64,000 nucleotides of DNA from Agapetus fuscipes. Its lineage: Eukaryota; Arthropoda; Insecta; Trichoptera; Glossosomatidae. Where the stretch lies: contig OX637339.1 of assembly GCA_951799405.1 (NCBI GenBank), positions 17,732,001-17,796,000 on the forward strand, in the 5' to 3' direction. The translations under genes were made by a program, and so were the position numbers. Below the pieces are notes generated by a model. The model saw only the letters and a program-made list of their open reading frames with translations. It was not told where the DNA came from and did no database searches. Of this stretch, positions 40,202 to 50,215 are shown piece after piece; positions within the stretch are counted from its first letter, which is position 1; each line of letters begins with the position of its first letter.

Positions 40202-40679
40202 AGTATGTGGATATGCTTCAGTCACCGAGCACTTTTATTAAACCGCGCTAATAACGAATGCTGGGCGCTACCCTGTATCTGTGCGTGTATTTACTAGGCA
40301 CATTTTTTATGACAATTTTTTTACGCGCCTAATTTTACATTTTTCTCTCCGCTCTCCTGATAGACACATAATGGCCGGACCGAGAATGAGAAAGTTCAAC
40401 ATGAAAGTGAGTTGGACGGTTTTTAATTTAGTGAAACCAAAAAATAAATGTGCGTACATACTGCCTACCTTACATTTTATTTAAAAAAAAAACAGTTCCG
40501 AGAAATTTAATTGAAAAAAATCTGTGGGAGTGTTTAAACAAGTTTTTTATTAGTATTTTTTTTTCATGTCGTTGGTATTTATTTTATTTGATGAAATAGT
40601 AAGAAAAAGTTAATTAATTTTTTGAATTTTGTTTTTTTTTTGTAAAAATAGATTTGTAAACAGTTATGCAATTCACCAA
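40202..40679. other. No gene or known repeat seen
   Basis: A 67-codon plus frame has no motif; A and T runs from 40480 onward. Confidence 0.45.
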
Positions 40680-40712
40680 TCTATTCTGCCTGGCCAGAAG
40701 CAGGTATTAATA
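40680..40712 (-). mobile_element. SINE-L 3' end
   Basis: CTATTCTGCCTGGCCAGAAG and CAGGTATTAATATC. Confidence 0.6.
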
Positions 40713-40713
40713 T

Positions 40714-40852
40714 CTTAATCTAAATCTAAGCTGCAAGGATATGTATCATTTGAGATTCATATTAAATGCATTCCTACAAGAAGACACGCATAATTTCGCG
40801 CTCACACATGCCGCATGTGGACCTACAATATAAAAACCCAATTCTCAAATGG
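40714..40852 (-). mobile_element. R repeat, 3' half
   Basis: TTAATCTAAATCTAAGCTGC to CAATTCTCAAATGGA. Confidence 0.85.
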
Positions 40853-40894
40853 AATCATAAAAATAATTATATTTTTAGGGTGGATTTATTAACG

Positions 40895-41210
40895 CAGTGA
40901 AAGTCCATTTTTAATTATTTAATTTTTTTTTAAATGGAAACTAAGTTTTAATTCACTTATTTATTTCTTTTTTGCTCGAATATTTTCGCCTAATGAGGCA
41001 TCTTCGGGAGCAGAATAGTTACAAATATATTTTATAAAATAATTTTCAAATTTTTTTTACTTTTTGAAAATTATTTTATAAAATATATTTGTAACTATTC
41101 TGCTACCGAAGATGCCTCATAAGCGAAAATATTCGAGCAAAAAAGAAATAAATAAGTGAGTTAAAACTTTGTTTCCATTTAAAAATTTTAAATAAATAAA
41201 AATATTATTT
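40895..41210. mobile_element. PLE foldback, ~150-bp arms
   Basis: Arms (GGAAACTAAGTTTTAATTCA to TATTTTATAAAATAATTTTC) mirror each other around 41050. Each has the hairpin CCGAAGATGCCTCATTAGGCGAAAA-like motif (GCCT/AGGC stem, then GAAAA). The same arm adjoins a GIY-YIG remnant at 45495-46033, which ties this foldback to Penelope-like elements. Confidence 0.75.
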
Positions 41211-41589
41211 TATTATTTATTTTAATGAATTATAATATATGCAAGATGTTAGTAGTTGTGTTTGGTTTGTCTGTGTTAGTTATTAACAAGTCTATGAAGT
41301 ATCTAGAACTGAATAGAAGCTTAGGTACCTACGGTACCTAATAATATTTTGTATTCGTTCGAGATTAATGAAGTGTTGAATCAAATATTCTGGTGAAATC
41401 CAGCAAGGTGGTATGTAACAATTCTCCATGTTCCGAGAATGATCTTTATAATCTGTATAAATAAAGACCAAGATCCTTTGGCAGAGCAACTGTCGCATCC
41501 TACTGTTCAAATGAAAAAGTTCTGTTAGAACCGAAAGTGAGAAATTAATTGTTTAAAATAAATGAACCACAGTCTAGAATTTAATCTAA
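41211..41589. other. No gene or known repeat seen
   Basis: A 72-codon minus frame has no motif. Confidence 0.4.
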
Positions 41590-41844
41590 ATTTAATAGAA
41601 TCTAATCTAAGTTGCAAAATATATGTAACCTTAAAGATTCACATTATATGCACTTTCACAAACAGACATGCACAAGTTTGCGATTAAACATGCCGCATGT
41701 GGTCCTACAATATAAAAACCCGAATCTCACATGGACATACACCCTGCAACTCTTGCCGTCCTTCCCCGAAAACGGGGGTGACATTGGCAAAGTGAACTAT
41801 TTTCTACAGCATGGGTGGTCAGTCGCATACCAACATATAAGTCA
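41590..41844 (-). mobile_element. R repeat as RTE-B 3' end
   Basis: Full antisense R, tail AATCTAATCTAAGTTGC, then continuous with RTE-B 3' UTR. Confidence 0.9.
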
Positions 41845-42195
41845 AGGAAAATACACAACAAATTACATTTTTAAAATCAACAAATTATAATATGTATAGA
41901 CATCAAAAACTAACAGAAAACTAATTCTAATTTAAAAAACCCTTGCCGCCAACATCACAGATCAATCGCCATTTATTTCTGTCCTTACACACTTCTTTCA
42001 TTTCCTCCAGAGTCAAAACCTTCTTCATACAGGCTCTCCTTTTATTATGACTCTGGATATTCCATTCATTCGCCATTTCGGAAATTTGGTCCATCCATAC
42101 CTTTCTCGGTCTTCCTCTACCACGACATCCATCTATTCTTGCAACATATACTTTCTTCGTCAGTCTTTCATCATTCATTCTCTCCATGTGCCCAA
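41845..42195 (-). CDS. RTE-B LINE C-terminal end with open frame
   Basis: An 86-codon minus frame (42187-41927) reads MERMNDERLTKKVYVARIDG, GRGRPRKVWMDQISEMANEW, NIQSHNKRRACMKKVLTLEE and CKDRNKWRLICDVGGKG. This is the basic C-terminal domain of an RTE-like reverse transcriptase. The ~85-bp 3' UTR leads directly to R. No frame damage is visible; only the C-terminus is present. Confidence 0.85.
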
Positions 42196-42295
42196 ACGTT
42201 CATAGAACTTCCTTAAAAATATAGCAGTATTATTTAAGAAACTCATTTTTGAACCTCTGTTTCTCTGCTTCTTAATTATGCGATTACCTATAATC

Positions 42296-42534
42296 AAATT
42301 TCCGAAATAGCGGATGAATGGAATATCCAGAGTCATAATAAACGGAGAGTCTGTATGAAGAAGGTAATGACTGTGGAGGAAATGAAAGAAGTGTGTAAGG
42401 ACAGAAAGAAATGGCGGTTAATCTGTGATGTTGGCGGCTAGGGTTTTTTTTAAATTAAAGTTTGTTTTCTGTTAGTTTTTGATGTCCAAACATGTTATAA
42501 TTTGTTGATTTTAAAAATGTAATTTGTTGTGTAT
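42296..42534 (+). pseudogene. RTE-B C-terminal end and 3' UTR
   Basis: ISEIADEWNIQSHNKRRVCM, EEMKEVCKDRKKWRLICDV and stop, then TTTTTGATGTCCAAACATG and AATTTGTTGTGTATA before R. It faces the copy at 41845-42195. Confidence 0.9.
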
Positions 42535-42782
42535 ATTCCTTGACTTATAGGTTGGTGTGCGGCTGACCACCCATGCTGTAGAAAATGATTCACTGTGCCA
42601 ATGTCACCCCTGTTTCAGGGAAGGACGGCAAGAGTTGCATGGTGTATGTCCATTTGAGATTTGGTTTTTATGTTGAAGGTTCACATGAGGCATGTGCAAG
42701 CGCGAACTTGTACGTGTCTAGTTGTGTAAATGCGTATAATGTGAATCTCTAATGTTACTTTTATTTTGCAACTTAGATTAGA
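42535..42782 (+). mobile_element. R repeat as RTE-B 3' end
   Basis: TTCCTTGACTTATAGGTTGG start; tail shortened to ATTAGAGA. Confidence 0.9.
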
Positions 42783-43179
42783 GACAATTTTTTCTCACAA
42801 TTTTTGGGCATAGCCTCGTGTGCCGAATAAAGGGGAAAGCAGGGTACGTCCAGACACTTTGCGATGATTGATTAGTATCCCAAAAGTTCCGGACATTTCA
42901 CCAATGCTGTCCATAATAATATAATAATCTTTTCTTCTTTTCACACCCCCGAAGTGGGAAGGAAATCGGGGGGGGGGGGGGGTGTTAACGATTCCCCGTG
43001 GACTGATTAAAATCGACCACTTAAAAAGGGCGGGAATTTCAAGCGCTTTCTGATTAACTGCGCCACTGCTATTCTTACCCATCAATCTATTTATATTTTT
43101 AACCACGAATTCCATTACCCTATTTTGTAACCCATGAACCTATTTCCCATTTTTTTTTTATATTGCAGGAGATATCTGG
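42783..43179. other. No gene; 15-base G run
   Basis: An uninterrupted G tract lies at about 42968-42982. A 106-codon minus frame across it is not supported. Confidence 0.5.
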
Positions 43180-43378
43180 TGAACTAGCAGTTGATTTGCA
43201 ATGTTGGCGGCTAGGCTTTAAAATCATTTAAATATACCTTAATATAATTGTTATTCTTTTTCTTTGTTATAACTTCCTAATTTATGTCAATATTTCAGCA
43301 TCTTTTGTTCCCTGACTTACAGGTTGGTGCGAGGCTGACCACTCATACAGTAAAAATTGGTTCATCTTTGTCAATCTA
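43180..43378 (+). mobile_element. RTE-B end plus start of R
   Basis: AGTTGATTTGCAATGTTGGC and GGCTAGGCTTTAAAATCAT (RTE-B stop region and 3' UTR), then TTCCCTGACTTACAGGTTGG and ~65 bp of R. Confidence 0.8.
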
Positions 43379-43575
43379 ATCTAAATCTAAGCTGCAAAGA
43401 TATGTATCATTTGAGATTAATATTAAATGCATTCCCACATGCACACACGCATAATTACGCGCTCACGCATGCCGCGTGTGGACCTACAATATAAAAAAAA
43501 CTCAATTCTCAAATGGACATAAGCCCTGAAACTCTTGCCGACCTTCCCTGAAACAGGGGTGACATTGGCAAGTTG
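43379..43575 (-). mobile_element. R repeat, 5' truncated
   Basis: TCTAATCTAAATCTAAGC tail to GGGGTGACATTGGCAA. Confidence 0.85.
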
Positions 43576-44000
43576 GCAGTGAATTGACAATAATACTGAT
43601 ACTTCAGGTAAGGTCGAATCTAGAAACAGTAGTAGAAAAAGTAGTAGGTCGAATCTAGAAACAACATTCAATTCTCCGTTCTCCTTTTCGCACATGGTGG
43701 AGTTAAACTTGGCTCCATCAAATTTACTTATGTATAAAAGCAGCAAGAAAGTGGAGATTAAAAGTATATCGTCACTTATTTTTATTTTACAACTGGGTTT
43801 TATCAGCGTCGCCTTGTGTTTAAATTTAATGAAGCTGTCAAATTTTTGCGAGTATTTTATGCCGTTCAAAGAGTTTGTATTCCAAATCGTAAAAATGGTC
43901 CTGTTTTACCTTTATGTCCCCTCGCATCGGATTGTCGTACAAAAAATAAACATTCAATTGATATCGGACAATAATTTATGTTTTTATTTTATTTATTTTA
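43576..44000. other. No gene or known repeat seen
   Basis: A direct repeat AGGTCGAATCTAGAAACA (43612, 43647) flanks an AGTAG tract. A 105-codon plus frame has no motif beyond hydrophobic stretches. Confidence 0.4.
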
Positions 44001-44205
44001 GTGTTCCTTGACTTATAGGTTGGTATGACGCTGACCTCCATGCTGTAAAAACTTCTGCAAATTCACTTCTGCAAATTACACCCGGGTTTCAGGGAGAGGC
44101 GGCAGGAGTTGGAAGGTTCCCTGAAACTGTGGTGATATTATCAAAGTGAACCATTTTTTACAGTATAGGTGGTCAGCTTCATACCAACCCATTAGTCAAG
44201 GAATA
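44001..44205. mobile_element. Inverted pair of R 5' ends
   Basis: Forward 44001-44112 (TTCCTTGACTTATAGGTTGG) and antisense 44113-44205 (ending CATTAGTCAAGGAAT) meet at GGTTCCCTGAAAC, a tail-less palindrome. Confidence 0.8.
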
Positions 44206-44519
44206 GAAAGCGATCGTTGTGACAATTTAAAAAAAATATAAATTTAAAATATTATATTTTCACTGGTTATTGAGTCTAAATGCCCAAGCGCTACCAAACT
44301 TTATCCGAACATCTTCAGTGGGTAACTGAGGCAGGAACAAAAGGATTAAAATTCAAGGCAGGGAAGAGAATGTGAAAAAAGGATTTGGTGCTCTAGTCGT
44401 AGGCTATTTTTCTAAATTTTTAATTTTTAATTTCTTTGTTTCAGGTATGTGAGAGTTCTTATTTTAAATCGACCACATGTTTTCCGAAAGAGGTAATATT
44501 TTCCAAGTCATTTCTAAAA
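44206..44519. other. No gene; possible PLE hairpin trace
   Basis: Minus strand CCCACTGAAGATGTTCGG near 44325 resembles the CTGAAGATG half of the PLE hairpins without the GAAA half. Confidence 0.3.
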
Positions 44520-44685
44520 ACTGGCGCTATGGCTACAAAGCGCCAATTCTCAAGCAAGACCCAGTTGCTGTAAGGCTGGATGGACCTTTGGTGACTGGTC
44601 ATTGGTAAAGGTTTTATGAATTTTTTAACCTAGCGAAGACCAAATTTGAAAATATAAATTGTGCTCCGCCGGGAATCGAACCATA
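44520..44685 (-). mobile_element. SINE-5T body with broken head
   Basis: GCTACAAAGCGCCAATTC to ATTGTGCTCCGCCGGGAATC; a ~20-bp deletion precedes the head. Confidence 0.8.
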
Positions 44686-45066
44686 TGAAAAATCGGTCAT
44701 ACGATGATAAAGAAAAACACAGTTTTCGGGGATGGGGTCAAAGTGATTTTTGATTGAATCCTTAAACTTCCAGAACGGAGTATTTTTCTCAGTCTCTGCG
44801 TTAACTTTGTCGATAAATCAAGATGGCGGGCAAATTTTCCCGCCAAAAACCTGACGGTAAAAATACCGTTTACAATTTACAACAGGGCTAATTATTAATA
44901 TTCGCGCCCTTTTCGTGTTTTCCGGCTCTCTGAGATCAAAACTTTCTGACTTATTGTATTTTACAACCATTTTTTATTTTTTTTATTATCTCAATTTTTT
45001 TTGACCCTTTTGTGTATGGATTTTATCTTACTTCTAGTCTTTTTTTTATTGATGAAAATCTTTCAC
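44686..45066. other. No gene; one perfect E2F-like site
   Basis: TTTTCCCGCCAAAA at about 44837 follows AAGATGGCGGG. Otherwise A+T-rich. Confidence 0.35.
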
Positions 45067-45093
45067 TAATGAACATAAGCCCTGCAACTTTTG
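45067..45093 (-). mobile_element. R fragment
   Basis: AATGAACATAAGCCCTGCAA, then the MITE starts. Confidence 0.55.
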
Positions 45094-45099
45094 ATAACT

Positions 45100-45337
45100 G
45101 TCCACCAGGCCCAACCTCCAATCAATATTTAATTGACACATTAAATTTGATTGCTTAATTATGGTAAGAACCTCGTTTAAATATTTCTCGGAAGCGGGTT
45201 ATAATATGATGGAATTTAAACAGAAAATATGATGTACATCAGCTGACTTACGTATGTGCTACCAATTTTTTATTTGAAAGGGACAAATCACACTTAATTT
45301 TGATTTTTGTCTGATTGGAGTTTGGTGCAACAGGCCC
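45100..45337. mobile_element. PIF/Harbinger-like MITE, second copy
   Basis: Right end GGAGTTTGGTGCAACAGGCCC and the degraded left end match 39359-39598 in inverse. TTA follows at 45338. Confidence 0.8.
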
Positions 45338-45494
45338 TTAGAGTCGTATAGGGTACATTTGCGTTTAGGTCGGGATTGAAGACATGTTTGTTTCGGTGGT
45401 GTCACAGTTGAACAGTGCCCTTGCAGTGATTTATCACAAAACGGCACTTTAAATATTGTCTTATTATTATTATTATTGTTCCATATTTCAATGT

Positions 45495-46033
45495 CACTTA
45501 ATTATTTAAAAAATTTAAATGGAAACAAAGTTTTAATTCACTTATTTATTTCTTTTTTGCTCGAATATTTTCGCCTAAAGAGGCATCTTCGGGAGCAGAA
45601 TAGTTACAAATATATTTTTATAAAATAATTTTCAAAACAATTTTTTTCCAAAACAAAAACAAAATTCATAGATAATTTTTTTTTTTAAACACAAATGTAA
45701 GATTCAAAAATGCATTATTGTTAGGTATAATAAAAAAAAAAATTTAATACAATAAAAATAAAATGTGTTAGTTAAATAAAAAGAATAATAATAACAAAAT
45801 AAAAAACAAGTTATTGCAATATTGGTGAAACACAGGGAATCTGCACATTCACTAAGTCTTTATTTTTATTTTTGTAGATTTCCAACGCTTCCAGAGCCAT
45901 CAGTCTCCTCACCTCACACTCAGAGTGCATTACCTCTACATTGGTAATATCGAAAGTATGGTCTTTATCAATGCAATGGTCTGCCATCTCAGAGTATGCA
46001 GATAAGCCTCTGAGTGCTCTGGAATGTTCCTTA
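45495..46033 (-). pseudogene. Penelope-like element: GIY-YIG end plus terminal hairpin
   Basis: Minus strand, 46033 to about 45780: RALRGLSAYSEMADHCIDKD, HTFDITNVEVMHSECEVRRL, MALEALEIYKN and a stop soon after. The 'ADH...H.FD...V...E....RR..EALEI' pattern is the C-terminal half of the GIY-YIG endonuclease of Penelope-like elements. Downstream is a ~150-bp A+T-rich 3' UTR and then, at 45495-45660, the terminal sequence with the CCGAAGATGCCTC hairpin that forms the foldback arms at 40895-41210. The reverse transcriptase is missing. Confidence 0.75.
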
Positions 46034-46034
46034 A

Positions 46035-46220
46035 ATCAATGTCACTTATGTTTCAGGGAAGGTCGGCAAGAGTAGCAGAGCTTACGTTCATTTGAGATTG
46101 GATTTTTACATTGTAGGTCCACATGCGACATGTGTTAGCGCGAATTAACACGAGTCTGCTTGTGGGAATGCATTTTTTATGAATCTCAAATGATGTATAT
46201 CTTTGCAACTTAGATTTAGA
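46035..46220 (+). mobile_element. R repeat, 5' truncated
   Basis: CAATGTCACTTATGTTTCAG to tail ATTTAGATTGAG. Confidence 0.85.
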
Positions 46221-46784
46221 TTGAGTGATTGGGGAGACTTAGCATTTTCATTCCCATTTTTAATTGTTTAAATTACGCAAAAGTATAGACGGCATAATTC
46301 CTTATTATTTATTTTGACGTCAGTCATAAATCAGGAAACGGGCAAAGAGTTTAAGGGGTAGAAGGAGGGGTGTCTTTTGTGTCGGTTAAGGGAGGTAAAG
46401 GACCTGCCACGGTACCCAATTAATTATTTTTAAGTTGACTCCACCCCTTCTCTCCAATAATTCACTCCTCCACAACCAGGTTATACTCTCTCTCTCTCTT
46501 TCTCTCTTCAACCCTTAACTTTATTATATTTCATTGTTTTATTTATGGCCTCGATTATTATTGAAGAGTATTGAAGATGAGCCATTTCACAGGGTGGTTA
46601 TATATTTTTGAAAAGTGAATTTAGTGGGTGATATTTTTAGTTTATTATTTCTAAAATGAAGTAAAATGCTTTGACAGAGAACTCTGCACAGCTCTGATGC
46701 GCTATTCTGCTAAATTCAGTACGACCTTTACTGTAAAACACCCATACACAAAACCCATACTTAAAACATAACTTAAAACTGTTA
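46221..46784. other. No gene; CT microsatellite
   Basis: (CT)n/(TCTT)n at 46487-46508; nothing else recognised. Confidence 0.5.
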
Positions 46785-46992
46785 CACCCATACTGTAAAA
46801 AATGGTTCACTTTGCCAATGTCACCCCTGTTTCAGGGAATGTCGGCAAGAGTTGCAGGGCTTATGTTCATTTGAGGTTTGGAATTTATTTGTAAGTACAC
46901 AATCAGCATTTGTAAGCGCGAACTACGCGTGTTTGTTTGTGGGCATACATCTGAGAGCTTTGAATGAATATATCCTTGCAACTTAGATTATT
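46785..46992 (+). mobile_element. R repeat, 5' truncated, AATCAGC subtype
   Basis: Starts CACCCATACTGTAAAAAATG; tail ATTATTATTATTA instead of ATTAG. Confidence 0.85.
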
Positions 46993-47584
46993 ATTATTAT
47001 TACCTTAAAGTGACGAGATAGTGCTTCGTGTCCAAAAATATGGTGTGCCATGATTTTTTTTATCTTATGGAGTTCTTTTGCAAGCGCTAATAAAGCTTTG
47101 ACTTGGATTGATATCCAGAATGTAAGGAATTTTGCAAAATAACACTTCTGGGCTCTCCTATCGCCAATAAAGAAAATATTAGGTCCTAGATTAATGAGGA
47201 GAAAACAAATTACTGTACAGTATCGCTTAAGAGTATTGGAAAATGGTTAGAACTGTAATTGTCTCAAATAATTAGGTACCCTCACTAATGGTTAGAATAT
47301 CTTGACTATTGTGTTCAAAATGGCTCTCCTTTCAAACAAAATACAAGATAAACACTTCGCTTGTTTTGGGATTTGTGTTTTGTGGATTTGAAGTCTGGAG
47401 TCTGATTGGTGATTTATATAAATTTATCTAAATATTCTAGAAACAAACACTTCGTCGTATTCTTTTAACTTTACCTGAGGGTGACAGGTGCCATACCAAC
47501 GCAGAGCTGAGCGTTTGGTTTATTCTGTAAGTGCACTTGCAGCATGTGTAAATGCGTGCTTACAAGTCATATCTATTGCTTCTT
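46993..47584. other. No gene; R trace
   Basis: GTGCACTTGCAGCATGTGTA near 47533 is a weak trace of the R centre. Confidence 0.4.
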
Positions 47585-47812
47585 TGGGTTATCTACCGTT
47601 TGATTCAAAGATGACCTTCCAATGCAATGTGTCGTAAGAATCAAATGCTACACAATCTGAGCTAAGAAATAAAATGTAAAACACGATCATGTGAGAGTTG
47701 TTTTCAACTGCCAGTTTTCATCAAACACATCCGCACAGTACACATACAAACATTGCTCGTGCGAAATTACCTCTGACGGACATAAGACAAACAAGCACTA
47801 AGTGGAAGAAGT
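47585..47812 (+). repeat. U1 repeat
   Basis: TTTGATTCAAAGATGACC to GACAAACAAGCACTAAGTGG, the clearest full copy of the family. Confidence 0.8.
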
Positions 47813-47871
47813 TTTGTGGGCATGCATTAAAATATATGAAAATTGAATGTCTAATATATATTTTTTAGTGT

Positions 47872-48082
47872 TAATCTATTTACACAGTGAAAGTCTATTT
47901 TTAATTATTTAAAAATTCAAATGGATAAAAACAGAGTTTAATTCACTTATTTATTTCTTTTTTTGTGCTCGTACATTTTCGCCTAATGAGGCATCTTCAG
48001 GAGCAGAATGGTTACAAATATTTTTATAAAATCATTTTCAAAAGAATTTTTTTCAAAACAAAAACAAAAATTCTAATATATT
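47872..48082 (-). mobile_element. PLE terminal region, single arm
   Basis: Same arm as 40895-41040: AAGTCTATTTTTAATTATTT, TTTCGCCTAATGAGGCATCT, TCAGGAGCAGAATGGTTACA. Here the hairpin reads CTGAAGATGCC with T instead of C at its second base. Confidence 0.7.
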
Positions 48083-48289
48083 TTTGCAATAGAGATGATA
48101 GAGTATGACAACTTCTTAGGTGTTGTAGAATGCAGACCCCAAAACAATTTTTTTTGTTGTTTTAAAGGCTTCTATAAAAAATACCTAAAATGATCTTCGT
48201 GCGTCCCCACGCAAGGTTCCTTGCGGTTCTCTCATAAAAATACAGATCACACGCTGATGACGCGGCGGAATTCAAATGAAATAACAGCC

Positions 48290-48485
48290 ATGCTGTGTCT
48301 CTCTCCCCCGCTAGCGCCGCGTCCCGCTCTTTCCCGCGATAAAAAAAAATCCATTATTCGTTATGACAGATGTCGCGTTTCCCGCGCGTCAATCTCGCGC
48401 CAAAAACTTCACATTTCGCGCCAAATATCTGTGACGTCTCGTGCCGTGGCACGACGAATCGTTCAAAGACAGCTCTTGCTCGCAC
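48290..48485. promoter_or_regulatory. CpG-rich block with four E2F-like sites
   Basis: TTTCCCGCGA (48330), TTTCCCGCGC (48378), CTCGCGCCAAAA (48394) and TTTCGCGCCAAA (48414) all match the E2F/DP consensus TTTSSCGC or its inverse, within about 95 bp. CpG density is much higher than in the flanks. No gene start is recognised downstream; R begins at 48493. A genuine promoter would be expected to have a transcript nearby. Confidence 0.4.
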
Positions 48486-48492
48486 GCTCCGA

Positions 48493-48744
48493 ATCTAAAT
48501 CTTTATCTAAGTTGCAAAGATATGTATCATTTGAGATTAATATTAAGTGCATTCCCACAAGCAGACATGCATAATTTCGCGCTCACACATGTGGACCTTC
48601 AATTTAAAAAAAACCCAATTTCAAATGAACATAAGCCCTTGCAACACTTGCCGTCCTTCCCTGAAACAGGGGGGAAATTGGCAAAGTGAACCATTTTTTA
48701 CAGTATGGGTGGTGAGCGTCATACCAACCTATAAGTCAAGGAAT
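48493..48744 (-). mobile_element. R repeat, full length
   Basis: TAAATCTTTATCTAAGTTGC to TATAAGTCAAGGAATA. Confidence 0.9.
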
Positions 48745-48754
48745 AATCAAATAA

Positions 48755-49020
48755 AAAAAATCGAATCCCATGGACATATTCGTTTCGGTGTCTATTTCGT
48801 ACTCCAAAAATAAAATACCCGCAAGGTTTACTAAGCCTTCATAAGAAAAGAGTAGCAGTGCCCTCGGGAGCTGGGAAACCACCACTTCAGCTGAAGTGGT
48901 TGGAATAAGGCCGGCTTCTTACCTGTAAAAATAGAAAGGGTTCAACTCTCCACATGCGAAACCCTTCGGGGATAGCACGGCCTGAAGTTGCGCTATATGC
49001 AAAGCTAGTTGCGTTTTGCG
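48755..49020 (+). mobile_element. SINE-G without head
   Basis: TTCGTTTCGGTGTCTATTTC, CAAGGTTTACTAAGCCTTCA, CTCGGGAGCTGGGAAACCAC, CCTTCGGGGATAGCACGGCC, TTGCGCTATATGCAAAGC. Confidence 0.85.
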
Positions 49021-49065
49021 TTGAGTGCCGAGTTCTTTTCAATGTACTTCGATCCCGATTACTAA

Positions 49066-49225
49066 ATCTCTTGGTTTATAGTTGGGATGAGGCTGACCAC
49101 CCATACTGTAAAAAATGGTTAACTTGTGTCCAATGCCACACCTGTTTCAAGGGAAGGTCAGTAAAAGTTGCAGGTTTTATGTTAATTTGAGACTTGGATT
49201 GTAATTTGGAAGTGCATATATGTAC
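49066..49225 (+). mobile_element. Older R repeat, 5' part
   Basis: CTTGGTTTATAGTTGGGATG to GGAAGTGCATATATGTAC. Its continuation is at 49484-49520 and 49663-49732. Confidence 0.8.
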
Positions 49226-49483
49226 TCCTTGACTTATAGGTTGGTATGAGGCTGACCACCCATACTGTAAAAAATGGTCCACTTTGCCAATGTCACCTCT
49301 GTTTCAGGGAAGGTCGGCAAAAGTGGCAGGGCTTATGTTCATCTGAGATTGAGTTTTTATATTGTAGGTCCACATGCGGCATGTGTTAGCGCGTAATTAT
49401 ACATGTCTGCTTGTGGGAATCCGTTTATTATGAATCTTAAATGATATGTATCTTTTCAGCTTAGATTTAGGTTTAGATTTAGA
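49226..49483 (+). mobile_element. Younger R repeat inside older R
   Basis: TCCTTGACTTATAGGTTGG start, tail TTTAGGTTTAGATTTAG. After it the older copy resumes with ACATGCAGCATTTGTAAG. Confidence 0.9.
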
Positions 49484-49732
49484 CATGCAGCATTTGTAAG
49501 CGCGAACTTACACATGCCTGTTTGGAACTGGATATGGAGAGACCATTTAAAAGACGTCTCAAGACTCACCTCTTCGTCCAATCATACGGACAAGCGCCTT
49601 TGTAGTGACACACTGTCATAAAGGGCGCTATACTAATTTTGTCCTATATTTATCTATCCTGTTTGTGGGCATGCATTTAATACGAATTTGGAATGTGAAT
49701 ATATCTCTTTGCAACATAGATTATAGATTATT
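49484..49732 (+). mobile_element. Older R repeat, split 3' part
   Basis: ACATGCAGCATTTGTAAGCG (49485) is separated from CTGTTTGTGGGCATGCATTT (49663) by a LINE end at 49521-49662. CTGTTT is present on both sides. Confidence 0.8.
49521..49662 (+). pseudogene. Rex/CR1-like LINE 3' end
   Basis: Reads ERPFKRRLKTHLFVQSYGQA followed by stop, and the same 3' UTR as 53690-53830 (TGTCATAAAGGGCGCTATAC). CTGTTT flanks it. Confidence 0.8.
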
Positions 49733-49734
49733 AT

Positions 49735-50215
49735 ACTTACTTTTACTTTTTTCGGCTGATAAGCCTTGAAGGCTCAGGGCCTCCCGCACCACAATCCTCC
49801 AGGGCTCTCAGTCTTGTACTGCTTCCCTCCATGGTCCCCTCACTCCCAGAACTTCGGCGTCGGCTTCAACGTTGTCTGCCCACCGCATCCTGTGACGTCC
49901 GAGTGGTCTAACACCTGAGGGGGCACCATCCAAGACTGTTCTGATGATCCTGGAGTCCTCTGCACGTGCTACATGTCCGGCCCACTGGAGTCTTCTTGAT
50001 TTCATTACCGACACTATGTTTGGATCTTGAAACACGGACATCAGCTCCGCGTTGGTCCGGATACGCCACCTGTCATCTTCAAATACAGGTCCGAGAATGC
50101 GACGAAGCATTTTGTTCTCAAAGACTTGGAGAGATTTTTCTGGTTTTTGAGTCAGATTTCAGGCTTCGCATCCGTACAACACAACTGACCGAACAATGGA
50201 AGTGTAAATCTTGAA
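49735..50215 (-). pseudogene. LINE C-terminal end (RTE-like style), longer copy
   Basis: Minus strand: LGPVFEDDRWRIRTNAELMS, VMKSRRLQWAGHVARAEDSR, LDGAPSGVRPLGRHRMRWAD, RGPWREAVQD. Same family as 2230-2452. Frame open for about 100 codons. Tail of ACTTTT-type units. Confidence 0.8.
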
